Below, one piece after another: positions 20,998-25,054 of a DNA stretch of 25,054 bases (its first letter is position 1; the number at the start of each line of letters is the position of its first letter). The stretch lies in contig CALGGJ010000094.1 in NCBI GenBank assembly GCA_937915745.1, positions 1 to 25,054 on the forward strand, given 5' to 3'. The notes under the pieces were generated by a model. It was given only the letters and a program-made list of their open reading frames with translations, was not told where the DNA came from and ran no database searches. Source of the stretch: an uncultured Prevotellaceae bacterium (GTDB lineage Bacteria; Bacteroidota; Bacteroidia; Bacteroidales; Bacteroidaceae). A program made the translations under genes and the position numbers.

Positions 20998-21705
20998 ATG
21001 CGATTTAAAAGAATACTGCTAAAGCTCAGCGGTGAGAGCCTTATGGGTCAGCAAGGCTATGGCATCGACATCTTGCGCCTCAACGACTATGCCCGTCAGA
21101 TTAAGGAAATACACGATATGGGTGTAGAGATAGGTATTGTTATAGGTGGCGGTAATATATTCCGTGGCCTGAGCGGAGCCGGACGCGGTTTCGACCGTGT
21201 GAAAGGCGACCAGATGGGCATGTGCGCCACCGTCATCAACTCGCTCGCACTGTCGAGTGCACTCGGAGCCATCGGCTGCAAAAACCGCGTTCTCACGGCA
21301 ATACGCATGGAACCCATAGGCGAGTTCTATACCAAATGGAAGGCTATCGAGGCCATGGAGCGTGGCGAAGTCGTGATTTGCTCGGCTGGCACCGGCAACC
21401 CTTACTTCACTACTGATACAGGCAGCAGCCTGAGGGGCATCGAGATAGAAGCCGATGTGATGCTCAAGGGAACTCGGGTAGATGGCGTCTATACTGCCGA
21501 CCCAGAGAAAGACCCTACGGCACGGAAGTACTCGGAGATAACTTATACCGAAGTGCTTGAACGGGGACTAAAGGTAATGGACCTCACTGCCATCTGCATG
21601 TGTCAAGACAACAACCTGCCTATATATGTGTTCAACATGGACATCGTGGGCAACTTGAAGAAAGTAATCGAGGGTGAAGACATAGGAACCTGGGTACATA
21701 AATAA
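20998..21705 (+). CDS. pyrH: UMP kinase
   Basis: This 235-residue amino-acid-kinase-fold enzyme phosphorylates UMP to UDP in pyrimidine nucleotide synthesis. Visible marks are KLSGESL (9-15), the glycine loop VIGGGNIFRG (48-57), DQMGM (71-75), CSAGTGNPYFTTDT (128-141), which is typical of bacterial UMP kinases, and LKGTRVDGVYTADP. Length and motifs are complete. It begins 18 nt after a strong hairpin and is followed by a 166-bp gap before metG. No consensus promoter is seen directly upstream. Confidence 0.97.
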   Translation: MRFKRILLKLSGESLMGQQGYGIDILRLNDYARQIKEIHDMGVEIGIVIGGGNIFRGLSGAGRGFDRVKGDQMGMCATVINSLALSSALGAIGCKNRVLTAIRMEPIGEFYTKWKAIEAMERGEVVICSAGTGNPYFTTDTGSSLRGIEIEADVMLKGTRVDGVYTADPEKDPTARKYSEITYTEVLERGLKVMDLTAICMCQDNNLPIYVFNMDIVGNLKKVIEGEDIGTWVHK

Positions 21706-21871
21706 GCAGAGCCTTATCAGCACATCCAGCCTACCCCTACGATATTCTGAAGCCTCCGGGCAATCTGATTGGTCCGAAAGCCTCGGAGACTCCGGGTATA
21801 ATCTGGCAGCCATACGTTACCGGCTATTCATTAATGTCTTTTTATAAAATCATATTATTTATCTATTCACA

Positions 21872-23929
21872 GTGAATCAATATAAACGTACACTCGTTAC
21901 ATCAGCACTGCCCTATGCCAACGGGCCTGTGCATATCGGACATCTGGCAGGAGTCTATGTGCCTGCCGATATCTATGTGAGGTACCTGCGACTGAAGGGA
22001 TGTCCGGTCCTCTTCGTCGGTGGTAGCGACGAACATGGAGTTCCTGTCACCATACGTGCACGCAAGGAGGGATGCACGCCTCAAGATGTGGTTGACCGCT
22101 ACCACAACATCATCAAGAAGTCGTTTGAAGACTTTGGTATCTCGTTCGACATATATAGCCGCACCACATCTGAGATTCATCATCAGTTTGCTGCCGACTT
22201 CTTCCGCAAACTCTACGACGAGGGTAAGTTCGTGGAGATAGAGAGCGAGCAGTATTACGACGAGCAGGCGGGCGAATTCCTCACCGACCGCAACATACGT
22301 GGCGAATGTCCTAAGTGTCATGCGCCCGAAGCCTATGGCGACCAGTGTGAGAAATGTGGCAGCACGCTGAGCCCCGACGAACTCATCAACCCCTACAACG
22401 CCGTGACAGGCAATCCGCTTGTGAAACGCAGCACCCGTCACTGGTATCTGCCACTCGATAAGTATCAGCCATGGCTGGAGCAGTGGATTCTGAACGAACA
22501 CAAAGAATGGCGTCCCAACGTGTACGGACAGTGCAAGTCGTGGCTCGACGGCGGACTGAAGCCCCGTGCCGTGACACGCGACCTCAACTGGGGCATACCT
22601 GTGCCCGTCGAAGGGGCCGAAGGCAAAGTACTCTACGTCTGGTTTGATGCTCCGATAGGATATATCAGCAACACCAAGGAGCTGTGTGACGCCAACCCCG
22701 ACAAGTATGGTACATGGCAACAGTGGTGGCAGTCTGACGAGAGCCGGCTGATACATTTCATCGGCAAAGACAACATCGTCTTCCACTGCATAGTCTTCCC
22801 GTCCATGCTCAAAGCACATGGCGACTATATCCTACCCGATAATGTGCCGTCAAACGAGTTCCTCAACCTCGAGGGCAACAAGATATCTACATCAAAGAAT
22901 TATGCAGTATGGCTCAACGAGTATCTTGAAGAGTTGCCTGGACGTCAGGACGAACTGCGTTACGTGCTCACTGCCAACGCACCCGAAACCAAAGACAACG
23001 ACTTCACGTGGGCCGACTTCCAGGCACGCTGCAACAACGAGTTGGTGGCTGTATATGGCAACTTCGTCAACCGCGCCCTGCAACTCACCAGAAAATACTA
23101 CGACGGAGTCGTACCCCAGTGTGGCCAGCTCTCTGATACCGACCGCCAGACACTCGACCAGTTTGCCCTGGTAAAGGAAAAGGTTGAGGCATTGCTCGAC
23201 GACTTCAAGTTCCGCGAAGCACAGAAAGAGGCTATGAACCTGGCACGTATCGGCAACAAATACATAGCCGATGCCGAGCCGTGGAAACTGATAAAGACCG
23301 ACCCCGAGCGTGTAAAGACCATAATATACGTGTCGCTTCAGCTCACAGCCAACCTCTCAATCCTGTTCGAGCCATTCCTGCCATTCTCGTCTGCGCGTCT
23401 GCGCCAGATGTCGGGCATGCAGTCGTTCAGCTGGGCCGACCTTGGAAAGACCGACCTCCTGCCTGCCGGACACCAACTGTCCGAGCCGTCGCTGCTCTTC
23501 TCGAAGATTGAAGACGAGACGATAAAGCAGCAGACAGACAAGCTCGAAGCCACTGTCAAGGCTAATGCGGCTGCCGAAGCAAAGGCCGCACCGGTGAAGG
23601 AAACCATCACCTACGACGACTTTGCAAAGCTCGACATACGAGTAGGAACCGTCGTTGAATGCGAGCGTGTACCGAAGATGAAGAAACTGCTGCGCTTCCT
23701 CATCGACGACGGACTCGAGCGCCGCACCATCGTCTCGGGCATCGCACAGTGGTACGAACCGCAGACACTCGTAGGACAGCAGGTACTCTTCATCGCAAAC
23801 CTCGCACCGCGCGAGTTCAAAAACGGACTTGTGAGCCAGGGCATGATACTCTCGGCCGAAGACTACGACGGCTCAATCGCTGTCACAACAACCATACACA
23901 AGGTGAAAGCCGGCAGCCAGGTGAGCTGA
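21872..23929 (+). CDS. metG: Methionyl-tRNA synthetase
   Basis: This 685-residue class I aminoacyl-tRNA synthetase charges tRNA-Met. It starts with GTG at 21872; the following residues NQYKRTLVTSALPYANGPV match the family N-terminus, and no ATG lies close by. HIGH is at 21-24, the zinc knuckle uses Cys146, Cys149, Cys159 and Cys162, and the KMSKS equivalent is KISTS (337-341). After the alpha-helical anticodon domain, a C-terminal EMAPII/Trbp-like tRNA-binding domain (about 585-685, FAKLDIRVGTVVECERVP) is present, as in dimeric bacterial enzymes. A mildly charged Ala/Lys linker (about 555-582) joins the two. The 166-bp gap before it shows no TAnnTTTG box, so the promoter is unclear. Confidence 0.97.
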   Translation: MNQYKRTLVTSALPYANGPVHIGHLAGVYVPADIYVRYLRLKGCPVLFVGGSDEHGVPVTIRARKEGCTPQDVVDRYHNIIKKSFEDFGISFDIYSRTTSEIHHQFAADFFRKLYDEGKFVEIESEQYYDEQAGEFLTDRNIRGECPKCHAPEAYGDQCEKCGSTLSPDELINPYNAVTGNPLVKRSTRHWYLPLDKYQPWLEQWILNEHKEWRPNVYGQCKSWLDGGLKPRAVTRDLNWGIPVPVEGAEGKVLYVWFDAPIGYISNTKELCDANPDKYGTWQQWWQSDESRLIHFIGKDNIVFHCIVFPSMLKAHGDYILPDNVPSNEFLNLEGNKISTSKNYAVWLNEYLEELPGRQDELRYVLTANAPETKDNDFTWADFQARCNNELVAVYGNFVNRALQLTRKYYDGVVPQCGQLSDTDRQTLDQFALVKEKVEALLDDFKFREAQKEAMNLARIGNKYIADAEPWKLIKTDPERVKTIIYVSLQLTANLSILFEPFLPFSSARLRQMSGMQSFSWADLGKTDLLPAGHQLSEPSLLFSKIEDETIKQQTDKLEATVKANAAAEAKAAPVKETITYDDFAKLDIRVGTVVECERVPKMKKLLRFLIDDGLERRTIVSGIAQWYEPQTLVGQQVLFIANLAPREFKNGLVSQGMILSAEDYDGSIAVTTTIHKVKAGSQVS

Positions 23930-23987
23930 CAAGACTGCAATCAATGCCGAATTAAACTCCGTTTCGGCAGAACACTCCAGCATATAA

Positions 23988-24021
23988 GGGTGGGTGCTCC
24001 AAGATATAAGGACGCCCACCC
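23988..24021 (+). terminator. Probable terminator after metG
   Basis: GGGTGGGTGCTCC (23988-24000) and GGACGCCCACCC (24010-24021) form a G+C-rich stem with one bulge, 58 nt past the metG stop. A smaller perfect hairpin (TGCCGAA/TTCGGCA, 23945-23969) precedes it and another (TGCGACC/GGTCGCA, 24029-24046) follows. None is followed by a long T run, which is common in Bacteroidota. Confidence 0.55.
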
Positions 24022-24243
24022 CTATTCGTGCGACCGCACGGTCGCAACGAGCCACAACATACCTTTCTCCCTGTTCGCCCGTACCTTCCCCCCTGTTCGC
24101 AATGCTTTCTGATCTGCAAAGCAGCGTAAGAATTGTTATGCAAATCATCCCTTTTTGTTATCTACAATGCTCCCTTTGCTCCGTGAGAGTTAAAAAACGA
24201 CCTAAATAATAGCCACTTTCTATATCGTTTTGATTTTATTTCG

Positions 24244-24251
24244 TATCTTTG
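24244..24251 (+). promoter_or_regulatory. -7 box upstream of the structured leader
   Basis: TATCTTTG within TTCGTATCTTTGCACC is a textbook Bacteroidota -7 element. The nearest -33 candidate is TTTC at 24217-24220, with a 23-nt spacer. Transcription would begin near 24258 and run about 375 nt before the restriction-modification start codon. Confidence 0.65.
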
Positions 24252-24263
24252 CACCTGTATTTG

Positions 24264-24560
24264 CCCATGCCTTCGGGCGTATGGGTAGGACAACGACATA
24301 TTGAGAAGCGTCATTGATGCTTTGTTTTTGACCGTTTGAACTACCACAATCAAATCTCAATCAAAGACAAATGCGGAGGTGAATGCTACGGGTGTAGTAT
24401 ATACAGCCCGGAGTGTGCAGCGACGGCTACCCATGCCGTCACGCACACTTTTCAGGGTGTATTATATACTGACCAGCGTGGGTGTTCGCTCTGTTCGTTC
24501 CATTGAGATGGCTGTGATAGGCCAAAACGGGGGACGAGCAGATGAGGATACCCCGCTTTT
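24264..24560 (+). ncRNA. Structured leader RNA of unknown class
   Basis: The leader begins with a hairpin capped by a UUCG tetraloop (24264-24285). A two-part stem at 24412-24449 (AGTGTGC/GCACACT outside, GACGGC/GCCGTC inside) is flanked by two 20-base direct repeats, 24390-24409 and 24455-24474, identical at 17 of 20 positions. It ends with an attenuator-like hairpin, AAAACGGGG (24524-24532) with CCCCGCTTTT (24551-24560), followed by a T. I do not recognise a known riboswitch, tmRNA, 6S or RNase P RNA. It could be a regulated leader, a separate small RNA, or a mobile-element remnant. Confidence 0.35.
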
Positions 24561-24632
24561 TGTATGTTGTTCGCATAATGTTAGAACCTTCTGACGTATG
24601 GGTATCAGTCAGAATGTTTTTGCTGCTGACCG

Positions 24633-25004
24633 ATGCCCGAGAATGTGGCAGACATACTGGAAAAGCTTCCGATTGAGCGAGAGCAAAGCGAGCTCGCTCG
24701 TTTTGCCGAGCGTGAGGAAGGTGCCACGAAGTGGAATGACTTTTCGCCAGAGATTCTGGCGCAACTGCTGTGTGACCACACCACAGGCAGGAACATCCTG
24801 TGGTGTACCCACGACTATGAATCGCGTGGCGAGGGCTATCAGTATGCAGACGAGATACGGCACGAACTGATTACGGGTGAACACGGTACCATCATTCGTC
24901 CGCGTGTGTTGAAGTCTAAGGCCGAGCAGTCGGACAGGGTAAAGGATATGGCTGAGGTGTTCACACCGTCGTGGGTGGTGAAGATGATGGTGGACTATGT
25001 TTAA
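24633..25004 (+). pseudogene. 5' part of an adenine-methyltransferase-type restriction-modification gene, apparently frameshifted
   Basis: The readable part is 123 residues starting MPENVADILEKLPIERE. It resembles the N-terminus of large Bacteroidales restriction-modification proteins: WNDFSPEILAQLL, TTGRNILWCTHDYE, a segment IIRPRVLKSKAEQSDRVKDM, and AEVFTPSWVVKMMVDYV, which looks like motif X of N6-adenine DNA methyltransferases. The frame then stops (TAA at 25002-25004). Immediately after, a frame shifted by one base reads MFNRERAWKFISRKYIETS to the window edge and looks like the natural continuation. So a single-base indel near 24995-25004, real or from sequencing, probably breaks the gene. 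The rest lies outside the window, so the specificity and type (IIG or other) are unknown. Confidence 0.6.
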
Positions 25005-25054
25005 CCGTGAAAGAGCGTGGAAATTTATCAGCCGAAAATACATAGAGACATCAC

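Larger units (their letters stand above)
23930..24632. other. Gene-poor region between metG and the restriction-modification gene
   Basis: No confident protein gene is visible in these 703 bp. It holds three hairpins after metG, a strong -7 box at 24244-24251, and a roughly 375-nt leader with several hairpins and an imperfect direct repeat. A 71-codon open frame (24379-24594) lies in the leader but has no recognised domain; I regard it as unproven. Confidence 0.6.

Noticed and set aside
21902..22819. A 305-codon minus-strand open frame
   Set aside because: It is antisense to metG, covering the HIGH and zinc-knuckle region of a complete synthetase.
24379..24594. A 71-codon frame in the leader of the restriction-modification gene
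   Set aside because: It spans the hairpins and direct repeats of a structured region and has no recognised domain. A leader peptide remains possible, but evidence is too thin to call it.

Overview
The window looks like a chromosomal segment of a Bacteroidota bacterium, probably order Bacteroidales (Prevotellaceae- or Muribaculaceae-like). The reasons are: near-perfect Bacteroidota promoters (TTTG, 19-20 nt, TAnnTTTG); almost no Shine-Dalgarno sequences; a methionyl-tRNA synthetase whose sequence is typical of the order; secreted proteins ending in Prevotella-style dockerin repeats (QDVL.IYE.MQ); and Bacteroidales-type thioredoxin-fold lipoprotein and kdu genes. Species cannot be assigned from the sequence alone.

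Left half (about 0.3-15.9 kb): every gene is on the minus strand. Read in the direction of transcription, the order is: a GH78 alpha-L-rhamnosidase with a long, repeat-containing leader; a glycyl-radical module (trans-4-hydroxy-L-proline dehydratase HypD-like enzyme plus its radical-SAM activase) whose last gene overlaps an orphan FecE-type ABC ATPase; a secreted M6 metallopeptidase with a C-terminal dockerin; a tight housekeeping run aroQ, O-methyltransferase, rbfA, LolC/E-type permease fused to a lipoprotein/thioredoxin-like module, TrmH-family methyltransferase; and finally kduI and kduD, which turn the product of uronate-polymer breakdown into KDG. Rhamnosidase plus kduI/kduD suggests use of pectin (rhamnogalacturonan)-type polysaccharide.

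Right half (about 16.5-25 kb): every gene is on the plus strand. A promoter at about 16.48 kb precedes five closely spaced genes: a VTC-type (polyphosphate polymerase-like) CYTH enzyme, a DUF4956 polytopic membrane protein, a DUF2490-like outer-membrane beta-barrel, a 135-residue secreted dockerin protein, and a secreted Cthe_2159-type carbohydrate-binding beta-helix. This set is the best candidate for an undescribed system: a cytoplasmic polymerase-like enzyme, an inner-membrane partner, an outer-membrane barrel and two surface or periplasmic proteins in one apparent transcription unit. After a hairpin come pyrH and metG, then a 700-bp region with hairpins, a canonical promoter and a structured leader, and last the 5' part of an adenine-methyltransferase-type restriction-modification gene that appears frameshifted at the window edge.

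Non-coding structure is rich. Two intergenic regions 9.5 kb apart carry tandem arrays of the same 22-bp repeat family. Both kdu genes have 8-bp tandem repeats just before the start codon. A perfect 13-bp inverted repeat covers the -7 box and probable start site of the hypD promoter. No tRNA, rRNA, CRISPR array or complete insertion sequence was seen.
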